A stretch of 23,803 nt of DNA from an uncultured Lachnospiraceae bacterium (GCA_934418125.1 CAKRWT010000039.1:1-23803), one strand, 5' to 3'; counted from the first letter of the stretch, positions 14,814 to 23,593 are shown. The notes: a model not told the origin generated them from the sequence alone. Translations and numbers: made by a program.

Positions 14814-15083
14814 ATGACAGAACAGGAAAAAGAAATTGTGGCAAAGGCAAGTGTGCCGATGATGATTGCAAATGGTTTTCGGTGGTTTTTTCTTGTGATT
14901 GCCCTGTTACTTCTTTTGTTTTTATTTTTTGGAAATAAGCTGTGGGGACAGACGAACTGGTATCTTGCGTTTCAGGCGAAATCTTATGCCTTCCTGATGT
15001 GGGATATTCTGTTGATGTTGTTAAGCAATATTTTAAGAATTGCTTTTACAGCCAGATACAATAAAATTGTAAAAAAACTTTAG
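14814..15083 (+). CDS. Small two-span membrane protein, function unknown
   Basis: 89 aa from ATG 14814, chosen because GGAG (14804-14807) is correctly spaced for it; a GTG at 14802 would lie over the ribosome site. A charged start (Thr-Glu-Gln-Glu-Lys-Glu-Ile) is followed by a hydrophobic span (about 21-40, very Leu-rich). A short loop containing Trp-Gly-Gln-Thr-Asn-Trp-Tyr follows, then a second span (about 55-75) and a basic tail. No family recognised. It is 21 bases after nrdR and could share its transcript. Confidence 0.7.
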   Translation: MTEQEKEIVAKASVPMMIANGFRWFFLVIALLLLLFLFFGNKLWGQTNWYLAFQAKSYAFLMWDILLMLLSNILRIAFTARYNKIVKKL

Positions 15084-15164
15084 AAGAGGTTCAGCAGGTG
15101 TGGTTTTGTACCGATATAGTTAACATCTAAAGCAGATGAAATTACGTAGGAGAGGGTGTGAACC

Positions 15165-15590
15165 GTGACGATAGGTAACATATATGATTCGTTCCAAAGC
15201 AGTTACTGTTATGGAATACAGAAGCTTCCAACGATACAGCCAAACGAAGCAAAGCAGGCAGAGAAGCAGAATGATGCAGCGTTAGAACAACAGGCTGTCA
15301 GACTTGGAACAACAGGTTCTCAGGAAAATAGCACATCTCTTACAAAAGAAGAAACCAATCCCGCCAGCCGGATGGCGAATTTAGACCAGGTTGCTCTTAC
15401 ATTTAACAAAGAAGAGAGTTTTGAATATATCGGAAATGACAGCAGCCTCGACAATCTGGATATGCAAAAGGCCATATCTGTGATGCGGAAAGACCAGGTG
15501 CTCCAGGGTTATCAATATTTTGTAGGAAGTTCCAGAAACCTGATAGACGGGCAGCAGTCAGAAGATGGTATGGTTATTTTGAAACAGTGA
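15165..15590 (+). CDS. Conserved-looking hypothetical protein
   Basis: 141 aa; GTG 15165, with GGAGAGGG (15149-15156) eight bases upstream. No signal peptide or membrane span. The first ~75 residues are Gln/Glu/Ala/Ser-rich and likely disordered. The C-terminal ~60 look folded: Gln-Val-Ala-Leu-Thr-Phe-Asn-Lys, Phe-Glu-Tyr-Ile-Gly-Asn-Asp-Ser-Ser, then a helix Asp-Met-Gln-Lys-Ala-Ile-Ser-Val-Met-Arg-Lys-Asp ending Tyr-Gln-Tyr-Phe-Val-Gly. The pattern is reminiscent of small proteins in other Lachnospiraceae, but I do not recognise a named family. It has its own terminator. Confidence 0.7.
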   Translation: MTIGNIYDSFQSSYCYGIQKLPTIQPNEAKQAEKQNDAALEQQAVRLGTTGSQENSTSLTKEETNPASRMANLDQVALTFNKEESFEYIGNDSSLDNLDMQKAISVMRKDQVLQGYQYFVGSSRNLIDGQQSEDGMVILKQ

Positions 15591-15594
15591 TGTT

Positions 15595-15622
15595 AACCCC
15601 TTGCAAGAATGCAAGGGGTTTT
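15595..15622 (+). terminator. Intrinsic terminator
   Basis: AACCCCTTGC (15595-15604) pairs perfectly with GCAAGGGGTT (15611-15620) around AAGAAT, and T's run to 15622. The U-run is short but the stem is strong. It ends the hypothetical gene before yqeG. Confidence 0.85.
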
Positions 15623-15653
15623 GTTATGATGGGATAGAAAAAGCAAAAAAGAT

Positions 15654-16190
15654 GTGAAAATGGAGATTAGTGTGAGATTACTGGAACGATTTTATCCGGA
15701 TACTTATCTGGATTCTACTTATGAGATAGATTTTGAAGCGTTGTACAAGGAAGGCTACCGGGGTGTTATTTTTGATATTGATAACACATTGGTGCCCCAT
15801 GGTAAACCGGCAGACGACAGAAGCATAGCCCTTTTTCAAAGATTACATGGGCTTGGCTATAAGACTATGTTACTGTCCAATAATAAAGAACCAAGGGTAA
15901 AGATGTTTCATGATGGCGTTCATTCCCCTTATATTTATAAGGCGGGAAAACCATCTGTAAAGAATTATAAGAAAGCAATGGAGCAGATGAAGACCACAAC
16001 GCAGAACACGCTGTTTGTGGGCGACCAGCTTTTTACCGATATCTGGGGGGCTAAGAAGGCGGGCATCCGTACCATTCTGGTAAAGCCCATTCATCCAAAA
16101 GAGGAAATACAGATTGTTTTGAAAAGAAGACTGGAATGGATAGTGTTATTCTTCTATCACAGAGAACAGAAAAAGAAAAATGGTAAATAA
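15654..16190 (+). CDS. yqeG: YqeG-family HAD phosphatase (type IIIA)
   Basis: 178 aa from GTG 15654, or 176 from ATG 15660; neither has a good ribosome site, so the start is uncertain. HAD motif I is Val-Ile-Phe-Asp-Ile-Asp-Asn-Thr-Leu-Val (about 38-47), with the nucleophile and acid Asp. Motif II is Leu-Leu-Ser-Asn-Asn. A Lys lies in Lys-Ala-Gly-Lys-Pro. Motif III is Val-Gly-Asp-Gln-Leu-Phe-Thr-Asp-Ile. These match the YqeG family. The substrate is unknown. In Bacillus yqeG stands beside yqeH and the shikimate dehydrogenase gene; here aroE follows directly, so the old neighbourhood is partly kept and yqeH is absent. Confidence 0.88.
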   Translation: MKMEISVRLLERFYPDTYLDSTYEIDFEALYKEGYRGVIFDIDNTLVPHGKPADDRSIALFQRLHGLGYKTMLLSNNKEPRVKMFHDGVHSPYIYKAGKPSVKNYKKAMEQMKTTTQNTLFVGDQLFTDIWGAKKAGIRTILVKPIHPKEEIQIVLKRRLEWIVLFFYHREQKKKNGK

Positions 16191-16214
16191 CACCATGGAG
16201 AAGTGAGGAAAAAA

Positions 16215-17078
16215 ATGGAAATTACGGGAACAACAAGAACCTGTGGACTGATAGGAAATCCAGTAGAGCATACCCTGTCTCCGGTTATTCATAATACGCT
16301 GGCAGAAAGTCTGGGACACAACCTGGTATATGTTCCTTTTCTGGTACAGCCGGACAAGCTGGATGAGGCAGTAAAGGGAGCGGAAGCGTTGAACCTATTA
16401 GGCTTAAATGTGACAGTGCCCTATAAGAGTGATGTGATTAAAAGCCTGGCAGAGATTGACTCGTTGGCAAAAAATATTGGAGCCGTGAACACGCTGGTAA
16501 GAGTGGAAGATGGTTATAAGGGATATAATACCGATATGGAAGGGCTGTATCGTGCCATGCAGTCGGAACAAATCCGGATAGAGGGAGAAGAGATTATCCT
16601 GTTAGGTGCAGGTGGTGCAGCAAGGGCAGTAGCCTATCTGTGTGCCAGCAAGGGAGCGGAAAAAATATATCTGTTAAACCGTACCCTGGAGAAGGCAAAG
16701 CAGGTAGCTGAGGAAGTAAACCGGGTTATGGAACGGGAAGTCATTGTGCCGATGCAGTTGACCGATTACGGAAAACTGCCAGAGAGAAAATACCTTGCCA
16801 TTCAGGGAACCTCTGTAGGTCTTTATCCACATGTGGAAGAGGCGGTCATTACCGATAAGCATTTCTATGAGATGATACATACCGGTTTTGATTTAATTTA
16901 CAGTCCATGGGAAACGAAGTTCATGAGATTGGTAAAGAACAACGGCGGACAGGCATATAATGGCATGAAAATGTTGTTATACCAGGGAATTATCGCCTAC
17001 GAACTGTGGAATCAGGTAACCGTTTCGGAGCAGGATGCTGCGGTTATCTACGAGAAGCTGAGAACACACTTTGTCTAA
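16215..17078 (+). CDS. aroE: Shikimate dehydrogenase AroE
   Basis: 287 aa from ATG 16215, which has GTGAGG just upstream; the GTG at 16203 overlaps that site and is less likely. It reduces 3-dehydroshikimate to shikimate with NADPH. Substrate-binding motifs are Thr-Leu-Ser-Pro-Val-Ile-His-Asn near residue 22 and Asn-Val-Thr-Val-Pro-Tyr-Lys, with the catalytic Lys, near 68. Asn-Thr-Asp-Met-Glu-Gly follows. The Rossmann loop Gly-Ala-Gly-Gly-Ala-Ala-Arg-Ala-Val and the NADP-selecting Asn-Arg-Thr are visible. It is followed within about 35 bases by aroK and then aroQ, forming a small shikimate operon. Confidence 0.95.
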   Translation: MEITGTTRTCGLIGNPVEHTLSPVIHNTLAESLGHNLVYVPFLVQPDKLDEAVKGAEALNLLGLNVTVPYKSDVIKSLAEIDSLAKNIGAVNTLVRVEDGYKGYNTDMEGLYRAMQSEQIRIEGEEIILLGAGGAARAVAYLCASKGAEKIYLLNRTLEKAKQVAEEVNRVMEREVIVPMQLTDYGKLPERKYLAIQGTSVGLYPHVEEAVITDKHFYEMIHTGFDLIYSPWETKFMRLVKNNGGQAYNGMKMLLYQGIIAYELWNQVTVSEQDAAVIYEKLRTHFV

Positions 17079-17111
17079 GCAAAACGGATATACAAAAGAA
17101 TGAGGTTTAAG

Positions 17112-17618
17112 ATGGGAAATGTAATTTTGATTGGATTTATGGGATGTGGTAAGACCACCGTAGGACTGAAATTATCCTACCGGTTAAGACAGTCTGTGAT
17201 TGATACGGATAAAGAGATTGAGAAAGAGGAAAAACGTACCATATCCGATATTTTTGCAACCGATGGGGAAGCTTATTTCCGACAGCGGGAAACCGCCTGT
17301 CTGGAGAAAATGTTACAGACTACAAGAGATAAGATTATCTCCGTAGGTGGCGGGCTTCCCATGCTGGAAGAGAACCGGAAGCTGTTAAAACAGATAGGAA
17401 AGGTGTTCTATTTACGGGCTAAACCGGAAACGATTTATCAAAGACTGAAATATGATACCACAAGACCGCTTTTACGAGGGGACAATCCGGAAGGGAAGAT
17501 AACGGAACTGATGGCAAAACGAGCCTCCTTCTACGAGCAGACAGCCGATGTGATTATCGATGTGGATAACAGGGATTTTGAACAGATTATCAGCCTCATT
17601 GAACAGGCAGTGCAATAG
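17112..17618 (+). CDS. aroK: Shikimate kinase AroK
   Basis: 168 aa from ATG 17112, with GAGGT at 17102-17106; ATG 17100 is possible but badly spaced. It phosphorylates shikimate at the 3-hydroxyl using ATP. Walker A is Gly-Phe-Met-Gly-Cys-Gly-Lys-Thr-Thr. The shikimate-binding Asp-Thr-Asp, Phe-Arg-x-x-Glu and Gly-Gly-Gly segments are present, and the lid Arg lies in Arg-Pro-Leu-Leu-Arg-Gly. Length is normal. It sits between aroE and aroQ. Confidence 0.95.
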   Translation: MGNVILIGFMGCGKTTVGLKLSYRLRQSVIDTDKEIEKEEKRTISDIFATDGEAYFRQRETACLEKMLQTTRDKIISVGGGLPMLEENRKLLKQIGKVFYLRAKPETIYQRLKYDTTRPLLRGDNPEGKITELMAKRASFYEQTADVIIDVDNRDFEQIISLIEQAVQ

Positions 17619-17656
17619 AGCGTAAGGAGAAGAAACAGGAAAGGCGGCAGAAAACA

Positions 17657-18103
17657 ATGAAATTATTGGTAATTAACGGACCTAATCTGAATTTCTTAGG
17701 AATTCGGGAAAAGAGTGTCTATGGAACCCAGGACTATGATTACCTGCTTCGTATGATTGCAGAGAAAGGCGAAAAAGAACATTGTACGATTGAAGTGTTC
17801 CAGAGCAATCACGAAGGAGCAATTATTGACCGGATACAGGATTCTTATTTTGACGGAACCGAAGGTATTGTCATCAATCCCGGTGCATTTACCCATTACA
17901 GTTATGCGATTCGGGATGCCCTGGCAAGTATTATCGTGCCGAAGGTAGAAATCCACATTTCTGATATTACGAAAAGGGAAGAATTCCGTAAGGTATCTGT
18001 GACAGCACCGGTCTGTGACAAACAGATTTACGGACAGGGACTGGATGGTTATCTGCAGGCGATTGATTTTATCTTACAGAGCAAACAGGATAGTGAATCG
18101 TAG
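17657..18103 (+). CDS. aroQ: Type II 3-dehydroquinate dehydratase AroQ
   Basis: 148 aa, normal for the dodecameric type II enzyme that dehydrates 3-dehydroquinate. N-terminal Val-Ile-Asn-Gly-Pro-Asn-Leu-Asn-Phe-Leu-Gly, then a Tyr-Gly, Phe-Gln-Ser-Asn-His-Glu-Gly and Ile-Asn-Pro-Gly-Ala-Phe-Thr-His-Tyr-Ser are all family marks. The catalytic His lies in Val-Glu-Ile-His-Ile-Ser, and Arg-Glu-Glu-Phe-Arg follows. The Asp-Ile-Thr-Lys stretch before that Arg is somewhat divergent from textbook members. The ribosome site is weak (AAGGCGG). The reaction precedes that of AroE, so three shikimate steps are clustered here; aroB, aroA and aroC are elsewhere. Confidence 0.95.
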   Translation: MKLLVINGPNLNFLGIREKSVYGTQDYDYLLRMIAEKGEKEHCTIEVFQSNHEGAIIDRIQDSYFDGTEGIVINPGAFTHYSYAIRDALASIIVPKVEIHISDITKREEFRKVSVTAPVCDKQIYGQGLDGYLQAIDFILQSKQDSES

Positions 18104-18150
18104 CAAAACAACGGATTTAACGGATTTCTGGATTATTTTTTGCAAAATAG

Positions 18151-18179
18151 TTGAAAAATGATATTTTTTAGTATAAACT
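18151..18179 (+). promoter_or_regulatory. Candidate efp promoter
   Basis: TTGAAA (18151-18156) with either TATAAA (18172-18177, 15-base spacer) or TAAACT (18174-18179, 17-base spacer), in a very A/T-rich segment about 40 bases before the efp ATG. Confidence 0.5.
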
Positions 18180-18220
18180 AGTAAGGAATTATATTTGTGA
18201 AAATTTAGGAGGATTGTTTT

Positions 18221-18778
18221 ATGATTTCAGCAGGTGATTTCAGAAATGGCATTACCATCGAATTCGAGGGTAATGTTTATCAGATAATTGAGTTCCAGCA
18301 TGTTAAACCTGGTAAGGGAGCAGCATTTGTCAGAACTAAGTTAAAGAATATCATCAATGGTGGTGTAGTTGAAAAAACGTTCAGACCAACCGAGAAATGT
18401 CCACAGGCACGTATTGATAGAAAAGACATGCAGTATTTGTATTCTGATGGTGATTTATATAACTTTATGGATGTAGAGACTTACGACCAGATTGCATTGA
18501 ATGAAGATACAGTTGGCGATGCTCTTAAATTCGTGAAAGAAAATGAAATGGTTAAGATTTGTTCTTACAATGGTAATGTATTTGCCATTGAGCCACCATT
18601 ATTCGTAGAGTTAGAGATTACAGATACAGAGCCTGGTTTCAAGGGCGATACCGCTACAGGTGCAACAAAACCTGCTATCGTTGAAACAGGTGCTAAGGTT
18701 ATGGTTCCTCTGTTCGTTGAGCAGGGTGAAGTCATCAAAATCGACACAAGAACAGGTGAGTACCTCTCTCGTGTATAA
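18221..18778 (+). CDS. efp: Translation elongation factor P
   Basis: 185 aa, the normal length. EF-P enters the ribosome between P and E sites to relieve stalling at polyproline. Domain I shows Pro-Gly-Lys-Gly-Ala-Ala-Phe with Lys32 at the tip, the residue that is modified in Bacillus. The OB-fold domains II and III follow, ending in the conserved [11 protein letters not shown] and Lys-Ile-Asp-Thr-Arg-Thr-Gly-Glu-Tyr. Start ATG 18221 follows AGGAGG. It has its own promoter and terminator. Confidence 0.98.
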   Translation: MISAGDFRNGITIEFEGNVYQIIEFQHVKPGKGAAFVRTKLKNIINGGVVEKTFRPTEKCPQARIDRKDMQYLYSDGDLYNFMDVETYDQIALNEDTVGDALKFVKENEMVKICSYNGNVFAIEPPLFVELEITDTEPGFKGDTATGATKPAIVETGAKVMVPLFVEQGEVIKIDTRTGEYLSRV

Positions 18779-18808
18779 GCATGTAATTACAATCGATTAG
18801 AAGCCCAT

Positions 18809-18846
18809 AAGACAATGGAAGCGTAAGCGACCGTTGTCTTTTTTTT
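18809..18846 (+). terminator. Intrinsic terminator of efp
   Basis: Arms 18809-18818 and 18831-18840 form a 10-bp stem with one G-T wobble, followed by eight T (18839-18846). Confidence 0.92.
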
Positions 18847-18917
18847 CTCATAATTTGCAACAAAATAGAGGATAGGCAAAAATATGACCCTGCTGGAGAG
18901 AATGGGAAAGAGGAAAC

Positions 18918-19805
18918 ATGGAATTTCATATTTTTGTAGAAAAAGTAGTAGCAACATTAAAGGAAAGCCTGGGAGAGGCATACGAGATTCAGGTGACGGA
19001 GGTCGTGAAGAATAATAATATTCACCTGACTGGTGTGGTAATAACCAAAAGACCGGCGAATGTGTCCCCCACCATCTATCTCAACCAGTATTATCAGAAA
19101 TACCAGGAAGAAGGCAATTTCCAGCAGACTGTGGGAGAAATGATGGCACTGTATGAGCAGCAGGCTAAGGAATTGCAGTTAGATATGTCCTTTTTCACGG
19201 ATTTTACACAGGTTAAAGAACGGTTATATCACAAACTGGTACATTATGAGAAAAATAAAAAAATGTTGGAGGATGTACCACATATCCGCTGGAATGACCT
19301 GGCAGTTGTGTTTTATTATGCCATGGAACAGGACGTGGTAGGCAGAGCTACCATAACCATACGGAAGGAACATCTTGCCATCTGGAAACAGGAAGAAGGT
19401 ATGCTTTTTGCCATAGCCCAGGAGAATATGAGGCGCGATATGCCTGAACTGTTGGTGCCGATGAAAGAACTGTTGGAGGAAATGACCGGGGTGGAACTGG
19501 AAAAACAATACGATGTACCCATGTACGTGCTTACCAATAAAGAAAAAATATTTGGAGCATCGGTACTTCTGTATTCTGAAAAACTACAGGAGCTGGCAGA
19601 AAAAACAGGAAAAAACCTGCTGATACTACCAAGCTCTGTACATGAAGTGCTGCTGATGCCGGATGAAGAAGACCGGGAATATGGATTTTACAGACAGATG
19701 GTGGAAGAGGTCAATACCACCCAGGTAGACCCGGAAGAAGTGCTTTCTTACAGTCTGTATTGTTATGACAGACAAAAAAAGGAAATTAAGGAAATTTTTT
19801 CTTAA
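18918..19805 (+). CDS. DUF5688-like protein, function unknown
   Basis: 295 aa; ATG 18918 after AGAGGAAA. Soluble, with no signal or membrane span. It resembles a family very common in Lachnospiraceae (DUF5688). The first part reads Val-Thr-Glu-Val-Val-Lys-Asn-Asn-Asn-Ile-His-Leu-Thr-Gly-Val and Pro-Thr-Ile-Tyr-Leu-Asn-Gln-Tyr-Tyr. The middle has His-Ile-Arg-Trp-Asn-Asp-Leu-Ala-Val-Val-Phe-Tyr. The C-terminal third has Met-Tyr-Val-Leu-Thr-Asn and Ile-Leu-Pro-Ser-Ser-Val-His-Glu-Val. The last phrase recurs in the family, as far as I recall. No catalytic motif is evident. It stands alone between the efp terminator and a tRNA, with no clear terminator of its own. Confidence 0.8.
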   Translation: MEFHIFVEKVVATLKESLGEAYEIQVTEVVKNNNIHLTGVVITKRPANVSPTIYLNQYYQKYQEEGNFQQTVGEMMALYEQQAKELQLDMSFFTDFTQVKERLYHKLVHYEKNKKMLEDVPHIRWNDLAVVFYYAMEQDVVGRATITIRKEHLAIWKQEEGMLFAIAQENMRRDMPELLVPMKELLEEMTGVELEKQYDVPMYVLTNKEKIFGASVLLYSEKLQELAEKTGKNLLILPSSVHEVLLMPDEEDREYGFYRQMVEEVNTTQVDPEEVLSYSLYCYDRQKKEIKEIFS

Positions 19806-19817
19806 TAAATTGCCGAC

Positions 19818-19846
19818 TAGACAAGAGTGCCTGCTTATGGTATTAT
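19818..19846 (+). promoter_or_regulatory. Promoter for tRNA-Arg
   Basis: TAGACA (19818-19823), 17-base spacer, TATTAT (19841-19846); each hexamer is one base off consensus. Lies about 55 bases before the tRNA. Confidence 0.6.
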
Positions 19847-19900
19847 AATCAAGATGTAACAAATTCGTAATAATTGTACAGACGGATTTGCTGCATGCAG

Positions 19901-19972
19901 GCACCCGTAGTCTAACGGATAGAACGTAGGCCTCCGACGCCTTTGATGCAGGTTCGATTCCTGTCGGGTGCA
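19901..19972 (+). tRNA. tRNA-Arg (anticodon CCG)
   Basis: A cloverleaf can be drawn. The acceptor stem GCACCCG (19901-19907) pairs perfectly with CGGGTGC (19965-19971), with A73 at 19972. The T arm is GCAGG/CCTGT around TTCGATT. The anticodon loop CTCCGAC puts CCG at positions 34-36, reading the Arg codon CGG. The D stem has a C-A mismatch and the anticodon stem begins with a T-T pair, so those helices are imperfect. CCA is not encoded. A terminator follows directly. Confidence 0.9.
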
Positions 19973-19982
19973 TGGCACATAG

Positions 19983-20012
19983 AACGAATTGGGGTAATTC
20001 CCAATTCGTTTT
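19983..20012 (+). terminator. Intrinsic terminator after tRNA-Arg
   Basis: Perfect 11-bp stem AACGAATTGGG (19983-19993) with CCCAATTCGTT (20000-20010), loop GTAATT, T's to 20012. It starts ten bases after the tRNA. Confidence 0.88.
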
Positions 20013-20053
20013 ATGTAATGGCAAAGTTGACAAATTTTAGAAGGGTGTTGTAT

Positions 20054-21346
20054 ATGAATACGTCAAATAACAATATAAAGGATTATATCCTGGCAAAACT
20101 GAACCGTTTTGTAAACTGGGTAACCAGGCATGCTAAGATTATAATGCCTGTTGTATTATTGATATGTGTCATGATTACCATTAGCATAGCAATCAGTGCC
20201 AGTAACAAAGAAGAAGAACAGAAAGAGGCTGCTGTTACGACAGAAAATGTAGAAGTGACAGGCAATCTGCTTGCTGTACCGGAGATTCCATTAGAGCAGG
20301 ATGCCGTGCCGGAGATAAACGAACTTTTTAACAAGTACTATACCGCAATGGTAGAGGGGGATACCGATACCATGTCGCAGTTAGTAGACCATCTGGATGA
20401 TACAGAGATTTTAAGGGCACAGGAAACAAGCAAGTATATCGAAGCTTACCCAACCATTGAAGTTTACACAAAAGTAGGACCAAAGGACGGAACTTACATT
20501 GCATACGTTTATGCAGAACTGAAATTCTATGATTATGAAGAAGCCATTCCGGGAATGCAGGTTTATTATGTATGTACCGATGAGAACGGCAATTATTATA
20601 TCAACCAGGATGGTGACGAAAGCGATAGTGAGTTAAATTATATCCGCGAAGTTAATTTACAGGATGATGTAGTTGATTTAAATAACAGGGCGGCGGTAGC
20701 CTACAATGATATGCTGGCAGCCGATGAGAACCTGGCAAACTTCATTCTGGAGCTGAATGAAGAAATCGACAAAAACGTAGGTGAGACATTGGCTCGTGCA
20801 GAGGGCAGTGAGCAGACGGATGAGGCAGAAGCTGAAGAAACGGACGAAACCGAAAATACCGATGAGTCAGAGGAAACGGCAGGGACGATAGAAACGGTAG
20901 TAACTAAAGTAAAAGCAACGGATGTGGTTAATATCAGGTCCTCAGACAGCGAGACAGCCGATAAGGTTGGTAAGGCTGCTGTAGGCGATGAATTTACGTT
21001 ACTGGAAGAAAAAGGAAACGGCTGGAGCAAAATCCAGTATGATGGAAAAGATGCTTATATTAAGAGTGAATTCTTAGAACCATCAGAAACCCAGGAAGTA
21101 GCAGTGGGAACAGATGCCACAGAATCAGAGGAGACAACCGATAATACTGCATCAACTGCTACGACCGGAACAGTTACTGTAAAAGAAAATGTCCGTATCA
21201 GAAGTTCAGCCAGTGAAAACGGCGAGAAACTCGGAACAGCTTATGTCGGCGAGAAGCTTGAGTTAATTATGAAACAGGCAGACGGATGGACGAAGATAAA
21301 ATATAACGGACAGACCGCTTATGTAAAATCAGAGTTTGTTGAATAA
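20054..21346 (+). CDS. Membrane-anchored protein with two SH3b domains
   Basis: 430 aa from ATG 20054 (AAGGGTG at 20041-20047); a longer reading would run back into the tRNA and is rejected. A short N-terminus precedes one membrane span (about 27-48, Ile-Ile-Met-Pro-Val-Val-Leu-Leu-Ile-Cys-Val-Met). A predicted external globular domain (about 75-235) is rich in Tyr, Asp and Glu. A Glu/Thr/Asp-rich linker of low complexity (about 255-290) leads to an SH3b domain (Val-Asn-Ile-Arg-Ser-Ser-Asp-Ser). A second acidic/Thr linker and a second SH3b domain (Val-Arg-Ile-Arg-Ser-Ser-Ala-Ser) follow. Each repeat ends Ala-Tyr-[Ile/Val]-Lys-Ser-Glu-Phe. Probably an envelope protein binding peptidoglycan through SH3b; specific function unknown. 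It shares the one-span plus SH3b plan with the protein at 13070-13900. Confidence 0.85.
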   Translation: MNTSNNNIKDYILAKLNRFVNWVTRHAKIIMPVVLLICVMITISIAISASNKEEEQKEAAVTTENVEVTGNLLAVPEIPLEQDAVPEINELFNKYYTAMVEGDTDTMSQLVDHLDDTEILRAQETSKYIEAYPTIEVYTKVGPKDGTYIAYVYAELKFYDYEEAIPGMQVYYVCTDENGNYYINQDGDESDSELNYIREVNLQDDVVDLNNRAAVAYNDMLAADENLANFILELNEEIDKNVGETLARAEGSEQTDEAEAEETDETENTDESEETAGTIETVVTKVKATDVVNIRSSDSETADKVGKAAVGDEFTLLEEKGNGWSKIQYDGKDAYIKSEFLEPSETQEVAVGTDATESEETTDNTASTATTGTVTVKENVRIRSSASENGEKLGTAYVGEKLELIMKQADGWTKIKYNGQTAYVKSEFVE

Positions 21347-21396
21347 AAAGCAGATACATTTAAGATGATTAGTCTGTGAAGATTATGGAAAGAATA

Positions 21397-21429
21397 AAGA
21401 GCGTAGGAGAATATCCTAGGCTCTTTTTT
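21397..21429 (+). terminator. Intrinsic terminator of the two-SH3b gene
   Basis: Arms 21397-21408 and 21414-21425 pair with a single G-G mismatch; loop GAATA; T run 21424-21429. The apical AGGAGAATATCCT is identical to that of the ftsZ terminator. Confidence 0.88.
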
Positions 21430-21496
21430 ACTTTTTGTCTCCGCGGATAAAGTCTAAGAACCAGGGATAGTTCGTTTGAAAGAAAGATGAGGAATC

Positions 21497-21590
21497 GTGT
21501 GAAAAATCCATATACGAAAGATTTTTCACACACGAGATTTGTGGCCGCGCGCACTTGCCACAAACTGGGCATGCGCAAAGAACGTGCGCA
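21497..21590. repeat. Compact array of inverted repeats (structured intergenic element)
   Basis: Three dyads lie in about 95 bases. GTGTGAAAAATC (21497-21508) pairs with GATTTTTCACAC (21520-21531). TTTGTGGC (21538-21545) pairs with GCCACAAA (21557-21564). GCGCAC (21549-21554) can pair with GTGCGC (21584-21589). TGCGCA occurs twice (21572-21577, 21585-21590). The third dyad competes with the second. It lies between the SH3b terminator and the next ribosome site, and is GC-richer than its surroundings. It could be a dispersed repeat unit or an RNA leader. Confidence 0.6.
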
Positions 21591-21607
21591 GAAATGAGGA
21601 ATAAGAT

Positions 21608-22039
21608 ATGAAACAGGATGATGTAGTAATCTTAAAAGAAATTCAGAAAAATACACAGATGGCGATGAAAGCAATCGATACCCTGCAGGATAAAGTGTTG
21701 GATGATGAGTTCTTAAGGCAGTTGTCCAAACAGTCCCTTCGGTATTCTGAAATCCATAACGAAGCAACCGATAAACTGGTGGAAAACGATAGAGAAGGTT
21801 ATCATGGAAATTATTGGAATGACATGATGTTAAAAAGCGGAATCCACATGAAAACAGCCTTTAACGTAAGTACCGGACATCTGTCAGAAATGATGATACA
21901 GGGAAGTAACCGGGGGATTACCAGTATGTGGAAGATAATGAAACACCATCAGCTTGCCAGCAATACCATTATGGAGATTGCCGAAGAACTAGTTTCCTTT
22001 GAAGAAAACAATGTGAAGCGATTAAGAGAATTTCTGTAA
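21608..22039 (+). CDS. Helical protein of unknown function
   Basis: 143 aa; ATG 21608 after GAGGAATAAGAT. Predicted nearly all helical, with four long amphipathic segments. Notable residues are Ser-Gln/Tyr-Ser-Glu-Ile-His-Asn-Glu-Ala near 46, Tyr-His-Gly-Asn-Tyr-Trp near 65, and His residues near 80, 90 and 117-118. The layout suggests a four-helix bundle, perhaps ferritin-like, but the metal-binding Glu/His pattern is not clear enough to claim. No signal or membrane span. Placed between a structured intergenic element and gdhA. Family not recognised. Confidence 0.7.
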   Translation: MKQDDVVILKEIQKNTQMAMKAIDTLQDKVLDDEFLRQLSKQSLRYSEIHNEATDKLVENDREGYHGNYWNDMMLKSGIHMKTAFNVSTGHLSEMMIQGSNRGITSMWKIMKHHQLASNTIMEIAEELVSFEENNVKRLREFL

Positions 22040-22084
22040 AAAATAGTGCCCAAAGAAAGGGATGATATAGTGGACAAAGCGTGC

Positions 22085-22134
22085 GACATTGTATACACGT
22101 ATTGCTGGATATGCGTATCATTGTACAAAATGTC
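22085..22134. repeat. Imperfect dyad upstream of the gdhA promoter
   Basis: ATACACGTAT (22093-22102) and ATATGCGTAT (22109-22118) pair except for one A-C mismatch and one wobble. They are flanked by GACATT (22085-22090) and AATGTC (22129-22134). It ends about 45 bases before the gdhA -35, has no T-run, and might be a regulator site. Confidence 0.35.
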
Positions 22135-22180
22135 TAAAAAAACGCATTAAATTTTTACGCTTTAACATATTAAATCGGGC

Positions 22181-22209
22181 TTGTGCATTTTTTTTACCCA
22201 TACTATAAT
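22181..22209 (+). promoter_or_regulatory. Sigma-A promoter of gdhA
   Basis: TTGTGC (22181-22186), 17-base spacer with a T tract, perfect TATAAT (22204-22209), 37 bases before the ATG. Confidence 0.75.
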
Positions 22210-22243
22210 GATACGTGGATATAGAAATTAAAGGAGGGCATGA

Positions 22244-23593
<1,350 letters not shown>

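Noticed and set aside
19901..19972. tRNA-Arg as an integration site
   Set aside because: No integrase gene or repeated 3' tRNA fragment is near it in the window.
19943..20053. 37-codon upstream extension of the two-SH3b protein
   Set aside because: It overlaps the tRNA and its terminator, while ATG 20054 has a ribosome site and a normal membrane-protein start.
20027..20056. TTGACA at 20027 with TATATG as promoter of the two-SH3b gene
   Set aside because: The -10 would overlap the start codon and leave the ribosome site untranscribed; no better -10 is visible, so no promoter is claimed.
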